A DNA stretch of 64,000 nt from Pseudomonas silvicola (GCF_026651855.1 NZ_CP093280.1:3946001-4010000); one strand, 5' to 3'. Counted from the stretch's first letter, positions 19,923 through 28,896 are shown. Numbers and translations are program-made. The notes: generated by a model not told the origin, from the letters alone.

Positions 19923-20154
19923 AGGGTTTTCCTCGGGTGGTGGCCTGATGACGGCTACGTTACGAGGCACGGCGGTTTCGCTGATAAGACAAGTTTGTTC
20001 TGGTTTGATAGGCACAGCTTATGACCGCCGCTCGCGCAGCCCGCACCAACATAGTGCTTAGCCCTGATTACTAGCCGTGGCGAGGGGGGTGGCTGCGTTG
20101 TTATGCGTATCCATAGCGAAGGCTTATACCTCGCGGTAGGCCTGATACACCGCG

Positions 20155-20430
20155 GCGCCTGCTTCCCGAGCTGGCGCCCGGCCCCACAGAGAACGGCCGC
20201 GCCGTTGAGGTTCACCCTGTGGGACTGGGCGAAGCTCGGGAAGGCCACGACGCGGTAGGCCTGATACACCTTGGCGCCTGCTTCCCGAGCTGGCGCCCGG
20301 TCCCACAGAGATGAACGCGCCGGTGAGGTTGCCCCTGTGGGACCGGGCGAAGCTCGGGAAGGCCACGACGCGGTAGGCCTGATGCACCTTGGCGCCTGCT
20401 TCCCGAGCTGGTGCCCGGTCCCACAGGGCA
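20155..20430. repeat. Array of five alternating REP elements
   Basis: REP elements alternate in orientation (starts near 20160, 20217, 20279, 20334 and 20397). Same-orientation copies are spaced 119 and 118 bp, forming a tandem BIME. Copies differ by a few bases. Open frames crossing the array are translated repeat sequence, not genes. The remaining sequence between 19923 and 20524 shows no gene. Confidence 0.9.
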
Positions 20431-20524
20431 TGGCCGCACCGACGGGTTCACCCTTCAGGAAGAGCCCGGCTGGCCCGGCTTTTGCTCTAAAGATCTCATC
20501 CGCCTTGCCTGAGTGTGTTGTCCA

Positions 20525-21442
20525 GTGAACCTGCGCCGTTTGAAGTACTTCGTGAAGATCGTCGATGTCGGCAGCCTGACCCAGGCCGCCGATGTGCTGC
20601 ACATTGCCCAGCCAGCCCTCAGCCAGCAACTGGTGACCCTGGAAGCCGAGCTGCAACAGCAGTTGATTATCCGCACCAAGCGCGGCGTCACCCCCACCGA
20701 GGCCGGCAAGGTGCTGTACGGCCACGCGCAGTTGATTCTGCGCCAATGCGAACAGGCCCAGAGCGATGTGAATGCCACCGGCTTCGCCTTGTCCGGCCAG
20801 GTCTCCGTGGGCCTGGCGCCCGGCACGGCGGCCTCCGCGTTGTCGCTGCCGCTGCTGCGCCGGGTGCGTGAACGCCACCCCGGTATTCTGCTGTACCTCA
20901 ACGAAAACTTCGGCACCACCCTCAGCGAACTGATCATGAACGGGCGCATGGACATGGCCGTGCTGTACGGCGGTCGTGAAGTGCATGGCCTGAGCTTCGT
21001 GCCGTTGATGCGCGAGCAGTTGTACCTGGTCAGCGCCGACCCCGAACTGCACGCCCGGGATGAGATCAGCCTGGCCGAGGTGGCGGGCCTCGACTTGCTG
21101 CTGCCGCGCACCTACAACACCATGCGCCGCCTGGTGGACGAAGCCTTCCTGAAGCTCGGCCTCAGCGCCCGGGTGATCGCCGAGGTGGAGTCGTCCACCA
21201 CCCTCGCGGCGGCCGTCAGTGAACACTTCGGCTCCTCCATCCTCCCGGAGTCCGCCGCCCGCGCCCTGGTGGCGGTGCACGATGCACACCTGTGCCGCAT
21301 CACCCAGCCGGACATCGAGGCGCCCCTGGCCCTGTGCCTCTCCGGGCATTTGCCGCTGTCGGTACCGGCCCAGGCGGTCAAGGCCATCCTGCTGGAACTG
21401 ATCGCCGACATGCGCGGCAACCTGGTGTCGGCGCAGTCATAA
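20525..21442 (+). CDS. LysR-family regulator, Nac-like
   Basis: A 305-residue LysR regulator closely resembling the Nac/Cbl branch: it opens NLRRLKYFVKIVDVGSLTQAA and continues with QPALSQQLVTLEAEL and RTKRGVTPTEAGK. The start is probably GTG at 20525; there is no strong Shine-Dalgarno. It precedes the carboxylase operon on the same strand. Promoters at 21439 and 26813 carry an ATA-N9-TAT palindrome, the Nac-type consensus, so this protein is the likely regulator of both. Residues 137-305 are duplicated immediately downstream. The gene itself is intact. Confidence 0.92.
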   Translation: MNLRRLKYFVKIVDVGSLTQAADVLHIAQPALSQQLVTLEAELQQQLIIRTKRGVTPTEAGKVLYGHAQLILRQCEQAQSDVNATGFALSGQVSVGLAPGTAASALSLPLLRRVRERHPGILLYLNENFGTTLSELIMNGRMDMAVLYGGREVHGLSFVPLMREQLYLVSADPELHARDEISLAEVAGLDLLLPRTYNTMRRLVDEAFLKLGLSARVIAEVESSTTLAAAVSEHFGSSILPESAARALVAVHDAHLCRITQPDIEAPLALCLSGHLPLSVPAQAVKAILLELIADMRGNLVSAQS

Positions 21443-21594
21443 GGGCCGCTTATCTCCCCACAGTCAAACCGTCTTGGCCGTGTTTTGCGCCGCTCGATAT
21501 CGTTCACCCAGCCACTTTTCTCATTCACGGCAGGGGCTTTTGCATGAACCCGGAACGCATCAAAGCGCTGATCGACCTGATGGCCGCCTCAGAC
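20921..21594 (+). repeat. Tandem duplication A, copy 1 (674 bp)
   Basis: Spans the 3' part of the Nac-like gene, the intergenic promoter and the first 17 codons of the accB-like gene. It is repeated without visible change at 21595-22268. The junction is a 14-bp stretch (CCTCAGCGAACTGA) present both in the LysR gene and near the start of accB. Confidence 0.95.
21439..21503 (+). promoter_or_regulatory. LysR-type promoter, copy 1 (drives the chimeric ORF)
   Basis: The palindrome ATAAG-N5-CTTAT (21439-21453, i.e. ATA-N9-TAT) overlaps the LysR stop codon. A -35 box TTGGCC (21474-21479), an 18-bp spacer and a -10 box TATCGT (21498-21503) follow. The palindrome centre lies about 64 bases before the predicted transcript start, the classic LysR recognition position. 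It is part of the duplicated unit. Confidence 0.7.
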
Positions 21595-22116
21595 CTCAGC
21601 GAACTGATCATGAACGGGCGCATGGACATGGCCGTGCTGTACGGCGGTCGTGAAGTGCATGGCCTGAGCTTCGTGCCGTTGATGCGCGAGCAGTTGTACC
21701 TGGTCAGCGCCGACCCCGAACTGCACGCCCGGGATGAGATCAGCCTGGCCGAGGTGGCGGGCCTCGACTTGCTGCTGCCGCGCACCTACAACACCATGCG
21801 CCGCCTGGTGGACGAAGCCTTCCTGAAGCTCGGCCTCAGCGCCCGGGTGATCGCCGAGGTGGAGTCGTCCACCACCCTCGCGGCGGCCGTCAGTGAACAC
21901 TTCGGCTCCTCCATCCTCCCGGAGTCCGCCGCCCGCGCCCTGGTGGCGGTGCACGATGCACACCTGTGCCGCATCACCCAGCCGGACATCGAGGCGCCCC
22001 TGGCCCTGTGCCTCTCCGGGCATTTGCCGCTGTCGGTACCGGCCCAGGCGGTCAAGGCCATCCTGCTGGAACTGATCGCCGACATGCGCGGCAACCTGGT
22101 GTCGGCGCAGTCATAA
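21544..22116 (+). pseudogene. Chimeric ORF: AccB N-terminus fused to LysR effector domain
   Basis: An in-frame 190-residue open frame made by tandem duplication. Residues 1-21 are the N-terminus of the AccB-like carrier and the remaining 169 are residues 137-305 of the Nac-like regulator (effector domain without helix-turn-helix). It keeps the natural accB start region and its own copy of the operon promoter, so it is probably expressed. It lacks DNA-binding and biotinyl domains. A stray effector domain could in principle form mixed oligomers with the LysR protein, but this is speculation. I classify it as a by-product gene. Confidence 0.8.
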
Positions 22117-22268
22117 GGGCCGCTTATCTCCCCACAGTCAAACCGTCTTGGCCGTGTTTTGCGCCGCTCGATATCGTTCACCCAGCCACTTTTCTCATTC
22201 ACGGCAGGGGCTTTTGCATGAACCCGGAACGCATCAAAGCGCTGATCGACCTGATGGCCGCCTCAGAC
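21595..22268 (+). repeat. Tandem duplication A, copy 2 (674 bp)
   Basis: Second copy of 20921-21594; I see no base difference. It ends where the authentic accB reading resumes. Confidence 0.95.
22113..22177 (+). promoter_or_regulatory. LysR-type promoter, copy 2 (native accB promoter position)
   Basis: Identical to the promoter at 21439: palindrome 22113-22127, -35 TTGGCC 22148-22153, -10 TATCGT 22172-22177. It directly precedes the intact accB-like gene. Confidence 0.7.
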
Positions 22269-22640
22269 CTCAGCGAACTGAGCCTCAACGAAGGCGATAC
22301 CCATTTGCGCCTGCTGCGCGACGCTGCGGCGGTGCCCCTTGTCGCCGCCGCGCCTCAGGTAGCGCCCAGCCCTGTCGCCCCCCAGGCGGCGCCCCCCGCC
22401 GGCTTCGAAGCCTGCGCGGCCCTGTATGGCGTGCTGCACCTGACCCCCGCCCCCGACCAGCCGGTATTCGTGCAAGTGGGCGACGCAGTGGAAGCCGGCC
22501 AGACCCTGGCCGTGGTGGAAGCCATGAAGATGTTCCACCCCCTCAAGGCCGAACGCGCCGGCACGGTGCTGGCGGTGCTCGCCGCCAGCGGCGAAGAAGT
22601 CGCGGCCGGCCAAGCCGTTTTTCAGCTGGGGGAGGCGTGA
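22218..22640 (+). CDS. accB: Biotin carboxyl carrier protein (AccB-like, catabolic paralogue)
   Basis: A 140-residue carrier protein. It has the AccB-type N-terminal helix, a Pro/Ala-rich linker (about 42-60) and a C-terminal biotinyl domain with the biotin-accepting Lys104 in EAMKM. It presumably shuttles carboxyl groups from the AccC-like subunit to the PxpB/PxpC pair. It lies 1 bp before the accC-like gene. Its location in a pxp operon suggests a catabolic carrier, not the fatty-acid enzyme. The first 17 codons are duplicated upstream. Confidence 0.92.
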   Translation: MNPERIKALIDLMAASDLSELSLNEGDTHLRLLRDAAAVPLVAAAPQVAPSPVAPQAAPPAGFEACAALYGVLHLTPAPDQPVFVQVGDAVEAGQTLAVVEAMKMFHPLKAERAGTVLAVLAASGEEVAAGQAVFQLGEA

Positions 22641-22641
22641 C

Positions 22642-23994
22642 ATGTTCGACACTGTATTGATCGCCAACCGCGGCGAAATCGCCCTGCGCATCCTGCGCGC
22701 GTGCCAGGGCCTGGGTCTCAAGACCGTGGCCGTGTACTCGGAAGCCGACCGCGACGCCCGCTACGTGCAACTGGCCGACCAGGCCGTGTGCATCGGCCCG
22801 GCCGCCCCTGGGCAGAGCTACCTGAACCAGGCCGCGTTGCTGTTCGCCGCCGAAGTCAGCGGCGCCCAGGCCATTCACCCCGGCTACGGTTTCCTCTCGG
22901 AAAATGCCGCCTTTGCCGAGCGCGTGGCTCAGGCTGGGCTGACCTTCATCGGCCCCAGCGCCGCCTGCATTCGCACCATGGGCGACAAGGTGGTCGCCAA
23001 GCGCGCCATGCGCGAGGCCGGAGTACCCTGCGTGCCCGGCCCCGACACCAGCATGCCCGAAGACCCTGAGGCCATCCTGGCCATCGCCGGCGACATTGGC
23101 TACCCGGTGATCGTCAAGGCCGCCGGCGGCGGTGGTGGGCGCGGCATGCGCGTGGTCGAGCAGCAGAGCCAACTGCTCGACGCCATCAACCTGACCCGCG
23201 AGGAGGCCCGGCGCGCTTTCGGCAACCCGGAGCTGTATATCGAGAAATTCCTCGGCGAGCCGCGCCATGTGGAAATCCAGGTGCTCTGCGATGCCCACGG
23301 CAATGCCCTGTGGCTGGGGGCCCGTGACTGCTCGCTGCAACGCCGCCACCAGAAAGTCATGGAGGAGGCACCCGCCCCCGGCATCGCCCCGGCGCTGCTG
23401 GCCCAGGTGGGCGAGCGCTGCGCCGCCGCCTGCCGGCAGATCGGCTACGTGGGGGTGGGCACGTTCGAGTTTCTGTTCGAGCACGACGCCTTCTACTTCA
23501 TCGAAATGAACACCCGCCTACAGGTGGAACACCCGGTCACCGAAATGACCACGGGCATCGACATCGTTCAGCAACAGATTCGCATGGCGCGTGGCGAGCG
23601 GCTGAGCCTGAGCCAGGCCGACATCGGCGTTCACGGCCACGCCCTGGAATGCCGCATCAACGCCGAGGACCCGGCCAGCTTCATGCCCACCCCCGGCGTC
23701 GTCAGCCGCTGGGAAGTGCCCGGCGGCTACGGGGTGCGGGTCGACAGTCACGTCAGCCATGGCTACCGCGTACCGCCGTACTACGACTCCATGGTGGCGA
23801 AGGTGATCACCCACGGCGCCACCCGTGAAGAGGCCCTGGCGCGGATGCGGCTGGCCTTGGGCGAGATGCGCGTGGAAGGCATCAGCACCAACATCGCCTT
23901 GCACCTGGACATCCTCCAGGACCCGGGTTTTCGCGAAGGCGGCGTCGACATCCACCACCTTGAACGCTGGCTGCACACGAGGACTTCAGCATGA
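22642..23994 (+). CDS. accC: Biotin carboxylase subunit (AccC-like)
   Basis: A 450-residue ATP-grasp biotin carboxylase, which carboxylates carrier-bound biotin using ATP and bicarbonate. Complete family features are [15 protein letters not shown] at the N-terminus, [10 protein letters not shown] near residue 81, the glycine-rich [10 protein letters not shown] loop, and [14 protein letters not shown] in the active site. It overlaps pxpB by ATGA. As a paralogue in a pxp operon it probably supplies activated carboxyl for amide activation instead of malonyl-CoA synthesis. Confidence 0.94.
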   Translation: MFDTVLIANRGEIALRILRACQGLGLKTVAVYSEADRDARYVQLADQAVCIGPAAPGQSYLNQAALLFAAEVSGAQAIHPGYGFLSENAAFAERVAQAGLTFIGPSAACIRTMGDKVVAKRAMREAGVPCVPGPDTSMPEDPEAILAIAGDIGYPVIVKAAGGGGGRGMRVVEQQSQLLDAINLTREEARRAFGNPELYIEKFLGEPRHVEIQVLCDAHGNALWLGARDCSLQRRHQKVMEEAPAPGIAPALLAQVGERCAAACRQIGYVGVGTFEFLFEHDAFYFIEMNTRLQVEHPVTEMTTGIDIVQQQIRMARGERLSLSQADIGVHGHALECRINAEDPASFMPTPGVVSRWEVPGGYGVRVDSHVSHGYRVPPYYDSMVAKVITHGATREEALARMRLALGEMRVEGISTNIALHLDILQDPGFREGGVDIHHLERWLHTRTSA

Positions 23995-24662
23995 GTGCCC
24001 TGAACATGGACGACACCCCGCGCATCAGCCTGCTGGGCACCACCGCCGTGCTGTTCGAAGCCCCGGGGGCGCTGGACCTGGCGCCGCAGCAACGCATCTG
24101 GGCCCTGGCGCGCCTCGCCCAGGGCTGGCCAGGCATACGCGAAGCCGTGCCGGGCATGAACAACCTGATGCTGACGTTCCACCAACCCCCGCGCGACCTG
24201 CATGGCCTCAAGAGCCGCCTGCTGGAGGCGTGGGAAGCCTGCCAGCCGCTACCCCTGGAAGGCCGCATCGTCGAACTGCCGGTGACCTACGGCGGCGACT
24301 TCGGCCCGCACATGGCCGATGTCATCGCCCACACCGGGCTCGACGTGGAAACCCTCTGCAACCTGCACTGCGAACCGCTGTACCCGGTGTACGCCCTGGG
24401 CAGTCACCCGGGCTACTGCTACCTGGGCGGCATGGACCCGCGCCTGGCCACCCCCCGGCGCCAGGTGCCGGTGCTGAACATCGGTGCTGGTGCCGTTTCC
24501 ATTGGCGGCGTGCAAACCGGTGTATCGGCCTCGGCAGGCCCCAGCGGCTGGAACACCATCGGCCACACCGACATGGTGTTCTTCGACGCCCTGCAATCGC
24601 CCCCCGCGCTGCTGCAGCCGGGTGACCATATTCGCTTGCGTATCGAGAGGATCATTCGATGA
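23991..24662 (+). CDS. pxpB: 5-oxoprolinase subunit B (KipI/AHS1 family)
   Basis: A 223-residue KipI/AHS1-family protein. PxpB and PxpC form the part homologous to the carboxyltransferase region of urea carboxylase. Family motifs [22 protein letters not shown] and [14 protein letters not shown] are all visible. The start overlaps the accC stop (ATGA) and its own stop overlaps pxpC the same way, indicating tight coupling and likely equimolar synthesis. Confidence 0.93.
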   Translation: MSALNMDDTPRISLLGTTAVLFEAPGALDLAPQQRIWALARLAQGWPGIREAVPGMNNLMLTFHQPPRDLHGLKSRLLEAWEACQPLPLEGRIVELPVTYGGDFGPHMADVIAHTGLDVETLCNLHCEPLYPVYALGSHPGYCYLGGMDPRLATPRRQVPVLNIGAGAVSIGGVQTGVSASAGPSGWNTIGHTDMVFFDALQSPPALLQPGDHIRLRIERIIR

Positions 24663-25618
24663 TCGAGATCATCAGCGCCACCGCCCTGGCCACCGTCCAG
24701 GACCTGGGCCGCCATGGCAGCCTGGGCTACGGTGTCGGCACGTCCGGGGCCATGGACCACCTGTCGTTGATGCTCGGCAACCTGTTGCTGGGCAACGCCG
24801 AGGGCGACGCCGCCATCGAGATTCCGCTGTTCCCTTTCCAGGTGCGCTTCATTGAAGACTGTGCCTTCGCCGTCACTGGTGCCGCATGCGGCGCGACCCT
24901 GGATGGCCAGGCGCTGCCGCCCAATTGGGTGGCACAGGCGCAAGCCGGCCAGGTGTTGAAGTTGAATTACCCATCGGCGGGCAGCCGCGCATACCTGTGC
25001 CTGGCCGGCGGTGTCGACGTACCCCAGGTGCTCGGCTCGCGCAGCACCCAGTTGCGCGGTGAGTTCGGTGGCTGGCAGGGGCGTATGCTGCAGCAGGGCG
25101 ACCGTCTGCCAGCCGGCCGTCCGGGCCTGGCGGGGGCGACCGATTTCGGCGTCGGCCTGGCCGCTCGGGCCTTGCCCCTGGAGGTGGACGGCGTACCCGC
25201 CATGCGTGTATTGCCGGCCGCCGAATACGACTGTTTCAGCGAGGCTTCGCAAGCCGCGTTCTGGGCCGGGCAGTGGAAAATAACCACCCAGAGCAACCGC
25301 TACGGCTACCGCCTGGAAGGCGAGCCGCTGTTGCCGAAGCAGCCACTGGAAATCCGCTCCCACGGCATCGTGCCCGGCGTGATCCAGGTGCCCCACGGCG
25401 GCCAGCCGATCATCCAGATGCGCGACGCCCAGCCCAGCGGCGGCTATCCGAAATTCGCCACGGTGATCGAGGCCGACCTCTGGCGGCTGGGCCAGGCGCC
25501 CATTGGCAGCCACGTGCGGTTCATCCCTTGCAGCTACGAACAGGCCCTGGACGCGCTGGAGGCCAACCGGGCTTTCCTCGACGCCACCCGGCGCCTGCTG
25601 ACCTTGCACACCCTTTGA
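24659..25618 (+). CDS. pxpC: 5-oxoprolinase subunit C (KipA/AHS2 family)
   Basis: A 319-residue KipA/AHS2 (biotin-dependent carboxyltransferase) family protein, the partner of PxpB. It begins with TVQDLGRHG, continues GTSGAMD, and carries the AYLCLAGGVDVPQVLGSRST signature in its first half and QPSGGYPK near the end. ATGA overlap with pxpB. With AccB and AccC next door it forms a split version of a urea-carboxylase-like enzyme. Confidence 0.93.
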   Translation: MIEIISATALATVQDLGRHGSLGYGVGTSGAMDHLSLMLGNLLLGNAEGDAAIEIPLFPFQVRFIEDCAFAVTGAACGATLDGQALPPNWVAQAQAGQVLKLNYPSAGSRAYLCLAGGVDVPQVLGSRSTQLRGEFGGWQGRMLQQGDRLPAGRPGLAGATDFGVGLAARALPLEVDGVPAMRVLPAAEYDCFSEASQAAFWAGQWKITTQSNRYGYRLEGEPLLPKQPLEIRSHGIVPGVIQVPHGGQPIIQMRDAQPSGGYPKFATVIEADLWRLGQAPIGSHVRFIPCSYEQALDALEANRAFLDATRRLLTLHTL

Positions 25619-25629
25619 GGAGCGCCGCC

Positions 25630-26034
25630 ATGAACATCAAGGATATTCGCCAACTGGTCACCTGGCTCAGCGCCGCCAACCTCACTGCGCTGCACATTCA
25701 GCGCAGCGGTTTCGAGCTGATGATCCGGCGCGGTTCGGCCAAGGCGCCGTTGCCAGCGCCGGTCCCTGTGGCCCAGGTCGTGCAGGCAGCGGAACCGGTG
25801 GCCACGGTGAACGCCAGCGGCCCGGGGCACTTTTTCAGCCAGCACCCGGACGAGCGCAAGCCCTGGGTCCTGGTGGGCGACCGGGTGCAGGCCGGGCAAC
25901 TGCTGGGCGTGCTGCAGATCGGCCAATTGATGCTGCCGGTGCGCAGCGACCGGGCCGGGCTGGTCCGCGCGGTGCGTGCTGGTGAAGGTGAGCCAGTGGG
26001 CTATGGCCAGCCGCTGTTCGAGCTGGCCAACTGA
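25630..26034 (+). CDS. Biotinyl/lipoyl-like carrier domain protein lacking the attachment lysine
   Basis: A 134-residue protein with the same plan as the AccB-like protein: an N-terminal helical segment, an Ala/Pro-rich linker (about 38-58) and a C-terminal biotinyl-like domain. Where AccB has EAMKM, this protein reads IGQLM (97-101), so Leu100 replaces the modified lysine and it cannot be biotinylated there. It lies 11 bp after pxpC and 11 bp before pxpA, clearly in the operon. It may be structural or regulatory, or decaying; the frame is intact. Confidence 0.8.
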   Translation: MNIKDIRQLVTWLSAANLTALHIQRSGFELMIRRGSAKAPLPAPVPVAQVVQAAEPVATVNASGPGHFFSQHPDERKPWVLVGDRVQAGQLLGVLQIGQLMLPVRSDRAGLVRAVRAGEGEPVGYGQPLFELAN

Positions 26035-26045
26035 GGAGGCACACC

Positions 26046-26816
26046 ATGCGTATCGATTTGAATGCAGACCTTGGCGAAGGCTTCGGGCCCTGGACGATGG
26101 GCGAAGACCAGGCGCTGATGGAGATCGTTTCCTCTGCCAACGTGGCCTGCGGTTTTCACGCCGGCGACCCGCTGATCATGGACACCACCGTACGCCGGGC
26201 CAAGGCCCTGGGTATCGACCTGGGGGCCCATGTCGGCTACCCCGACCTGCAAGGCTTTGGCCGCCGCGCCATGAACATCGACCTGCCCGAGCTGGCCGCC
26301 TGCGTGGTCTACCAGTTGGGTGCCCTGGCCGGCATGGCCGCCGTGGTCGGCCACCCCATGACCCACATGAGCTTCCACGGCGCCCTGGGCAACCGCGTGG
26401 CCGCTGACCCGCACATGGCTGAGGTGCTGGTGGGGGCGGTGGCCAGGTTCGACCCGAGCCTGATCATCAGTTCGTCCAGCAGCCAGGCCATCGAGGCCGC
26501 CGCCGACCAGCATGGCCTGCGCGTGGCCACCACCTTCCTGGCCGACCGTGCCTACGACCGCAACTGCCTGCTGGTGCCGCGGGGTACCCCCGGCGCGGTC
26601 ATCAAGGACCCGGCCCAGGTGCGCCAGCGGGTGGCGCAACTGCTGCAACACGGCACTGTCACCACGCTCGACGGCGAAGCGGTCAAGGTCAATGCCTGTT
26701 CCATCCTGCTGCACGGCGACACGCCGGGCGCAGTGGAACTGGCGCGCCAATTGCGCTCATTCATCGAAGGGCAGGGCGCCGTCATCACCCCTGTCAGCCA
26801 ACTGGTGCGGTCATAA
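26046..26816 (+). CDS. pxpA: 5-oxoprolinase subunit A (LamB/YcsF family)
   Basis: A 256-residue LamB/YcsF family protein. It shows all family motifs: DLNADLGEGFG at the start, SSANVACGFHAGDP near residue 34, GAHVGYPDLQGFGRR and the late HGDTPGAVE. PxpA works with PxpB and PxpC in ATP-dependent opening of 5-oxoproline to glutamate. The surrounding biotin carrier and carboxylase genes suggest a carboxylation-dependent variant or another cyclic amide. Its stop codon overlaps the second LysR-type palindrome. Confidence 0.93.
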   Translation: MRIDLNADLGEGFGPWTMGEDQALMEIVSSANVACGFHAGDPLIMDTTVRRAKALGIDLGAHVGYPDLQGFGRRAMNIDLPELAACVVYQLGALAGMAAVVGHPMTHMSFHGALGNRVAADPHMAEVLVGAVARFDPSLIISSSSSQAIEAAADQHGLRVATTFLADRAYDRNCLLVPRGTPGAVIKDPAQVRQRVAQLLQHGTVTTLDGEAVKVNACSILLHGDTPGAVELARQLRSFIEGQGAVITPVSQLVRS

Positions 26817-26877
26817 GCGCACCTTATTGCCACACAACCAATGCGTCTTGGTCGCTACGAGCCTGGCTCGGTACAGT
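26813..26877 (+). promoter_or_regulatory. Second LysR-type promoter (SDR-ABC transporter unit)
   Basis: ATAAG-N5-CTTAT (26813-26827), -35 TTGGTC (26848-26853), 18-bp spacer, -10 TACAGT (26872-26877). The palindrome centre lies 28 bp before the -35 box, exactly as at the accB promoter. The stretch between them is also related (CACA, CAA and CGTCTTGG in common). Confidence 0.7.
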
Positions 26878-26909
26878 CCAGAACAGAAGCAGGAATTGAG
26901 GAACACAGC

Positions 26910-27662
26910 ATGCCATTCTCCGACTATAAAACCGCGCTGGTCACCGGCGCTTCCTCCGGCATCGGCGCCGCCGTGGTCGAGCGCCTGTGCGCCGAAGGCT
27001 TGCAGGTACACGCCCTGGCTCGCAGCGCCGACAAGCTGGCGGAGCTTGCCGAACGCACGGGCTGCATCGCCCACGCCATCGACGTCACTGACCTGGCCGG
27101 GCTGACCGCGCTGTTCCAGCGCCAGCGCTTCGACATCCTGGTCAACAACGCCGGTGTCGACCGTCCGGGTTCGCTGCTCAAGGCCGACGCCGAGGGCATC
27201 GACCTGCTGGTGGACGTCAACCTGCGCGCGGTGCTGCACCTGGCACGCCTGGCGCTGCCAGGCATGGTCGAGCGCGACAGCGGCCATATCATCAACATCA
27301 GCTCCATCGCTGCCGCGTACAACTTCGGCGGCAACGCCACCTACCACGCCACCAAGGCGGCGGTGAGCATGCTCTCCAAGCAACTGCGCGTGGACGCGTT
27401 CGGCAAGCGCGTGCGGGTGACCGAAATCTGCCCTGGCCGCGTGGCCACCGACATCTTCGCCCACGTGCACGGCGATTCCGAAGAAGTACGCCAACGCTTC
27501 ATCGAAGGCTTCGAATTGCCCGAAGCCAAGGACATCGCCAACGCCATTGCTTTCGCCATTGCCGCGCCGGTGTCGATGAACGTCGGCCATATGGAGATCA
27601 CCCCCACCCTGCAGGTGCCGGGCGGCCTGTCCACCGCGCGCCCCCAGGACTACCCGGCCTGA
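26910..27662 (+). CDS. SDR oxidoreductase, YdfG-like
   Basis: A 250-residue SDR with TGASSGIG (12-19), NNAG (79-82), Ser131/132 and Tyr145-Lys149 (YHATK). It resembles YdfG-type NADP-dependent 3-hydroxy-acid dehydrogenases (ALPGMVERDSGHIINIS). GAGGAA lies 6 bases before the ATG. It is the first gene of the second regulated unit and may process a hydroxylated product or precursor of the pathway; the substrate is inferred only from context. Confidence 0.9.
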   Translation: MPFSDYKTALVTGASSGIGAAVVERLCAEGLQVHALARSADKLAELAERTGCIAHAIDVTDLAGLTALFQRQRFDILVNNAGVDRPGSLLKADAEGIDLLVDVNLRAVLHLARLALPGMVERDSGHIINISSIAAAYNFGGNATYHATKAAVSMLSKQLRVDAFGKRVRVTEICPGRVATDIFAHVHGDSEEVRQRFIEGFELPEAKDIANAIAFAIAAPVSMNVGHMEITPTLQVPGGLSTARPQDYPA

Positions 27663-27771
27663 GCACCACGCCCCGCCAGAAGAACGGCCCCAGCCGTCAC
27701 TGCCGTACCCGCGCCGGGGCTGCCCTGGCGCCTTGTATCTGCCCCACGCCGCATGTCGATGGGAATTGACC

Positions 27772-28473
27772 ATGAAGCATGACTTCGATCTTGCCGCCGT
27801 TTTTCAGGGCGAATACACCGAGCTGATCCTCAAGGGCATCGGCATGACCCTGCAACTGGCCCTCTTTGCCTGGTGCTTGGCGATGGTCCTGGCGCTGTTG
27901 CTGGTGGCCATCCGGTTGACTGGAAACCGCTACGCCGAGCGCCTGGTGGCCGCCTACGTGTCCTACCACCGCAACGTGCCCACCCTGGTGCAGCTGATGC
28001 TGTGGTACTTCGGTATCCCGACCCTGCTCAGCGACAACACCCAGGTGTGGCTCGCCAATTTCAGTACCGAGTACCTGTTCGCGATCATCGCCCTGGGCCT
28101 GTGCCAGGCCGCTTATTTCAGCGAAGACATTCGCAGCGGCCTGCGCGCCATTCCCGGTGGCCAGGCCGAAGCGGCCCGTGCCCTGGGCCTGGGCTACGTG
28201 CGCTCGCTGCGCTACGTGGTGCTGCCCCAGGGCGTCAGGAACTGCCTGCCGTCGCTGATCAACCACAGCGTGCTGCTGTTCAAGAACACCAGCCTGGCCA
28301 TGGCCATCGGCGTGGTGGAACTGACCTACGCCACCCGCGAAGTGGAGAACTACACCTTCCGCACGTTCGAGTCATACCTGGTGGCCACGGTGGTGTACCT
28401 GGCGTTCTCGCTGATGCTGATGGGCGCCGGCGCCCTGGTGGCTCGGCACTTCAGCAAAGCCCTGGCGAGGTAG
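27772..28473 (+). CDS. Polar amino-acid ABC transporter permease 1
   Basis: A 233-residue inner-membrane permease of the HisQM/GlnP family with about five membrane segments. The cytoplasmic EAA loop reads [25 protein letters not shown] in family style. It starts 109 bp after the SDR. Its C-terminal 90 codons are repeated in the chimeric permease that follows. It probably pairs with permease 2. Confidence 0.92.
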   Translation: MKHDFDLAAVFQGEYTELILKGIGMTLQLALFAWCLAMVLALLLVAIRLTGNRYAERLVAAYVSYHRNVPTLVQLMLWYFGIPTLLSDNTQVWLANFSTEYLFAIIALGLCQAAYFSEDIRSGLRAIPGGQAEAARALGLGYVRSLRYVVLPQGVRNCLPSLINHSVLLFKNTSLAMAIGVVELTYATREVENYTFRTFESYLVATVVYLAFSLMLMGAGALVARHFSKALAR

Positions 28474-28896
28474 GCCGCGATGTTCGACTTGTTCAAGATT
28501 GTCCACGACAACTGGCCGCTGTTCCTCATCGGCCAATACCCCCACGGCCCCTTGGGTGGCCTGGCCAGCACGCTGATCCTGGCGGCCTCGGCCCTGGTAC
28601 TGGCATTCCCGCTGGGCCTGCTGCTGGCCCTGGCCCGGGTGTCGCCCTGGCGTTGGCTGCGTTACCCGGCCACCGTATGGGTCTATGTACTGCGCGGTAT
28701 TCCGCTGTTGATGGTGATCTTCTGGACCTACTTCCTGGTGCCCTTGCTGATCGGTCACAACATCACCGGCTTCACCACCATGCTCTGCACCCTGGTGGTG
28801 TACCAGAGCGCGTACCTGGGCGAGATCATCCGCGGCGGCATCCAGGCGTTGCCCGGTGGCCAGTACGAAGGGGCCCGCGCCCTGGGTCTGGGCTAT
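28198..28896 (+). repeat. Tandem duplication B, copy 1 (699 bp)
   Basis: Contains the 3' part of permease 1 and the 5' part of permease 2. It is repeated at 28897-29595 with two base differences (28557 T versus 29256 G; 28803 C versus 29502 T), both synonymous. The junction lies at GTGCGC inside a 30-bp region where the two permease genes match at 27 positions. Confidence 0.95.

Noticed and set aside
20155-20430. CRISPR-like spaced repeats
   Set aside because: Repeats alternate in orientation, are palindromic, vary in sequence and have ~118-bp periods with similar spacers; this is a REP/BIME array.
20124-20451. Small leftward frames across the REP array
   Set aside because: Translated repeat DNA; the same peptide pieces recur because the repeats recur.
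21471-21490. Sigma-54 promoter at TTGGCC...TTTTGC
   Set aside because: The GG-GC spacing is one base too short for -24/-12; a sigma-70 type pair with 18-bp spacing, matched at the second promoter, fits better.
20525-22116. LysR gene interrupted by a duplication
   Set aside because: The full LysR frame 20525-21442 is intact; the duplicated piece lies downstream and does not disrupt it.
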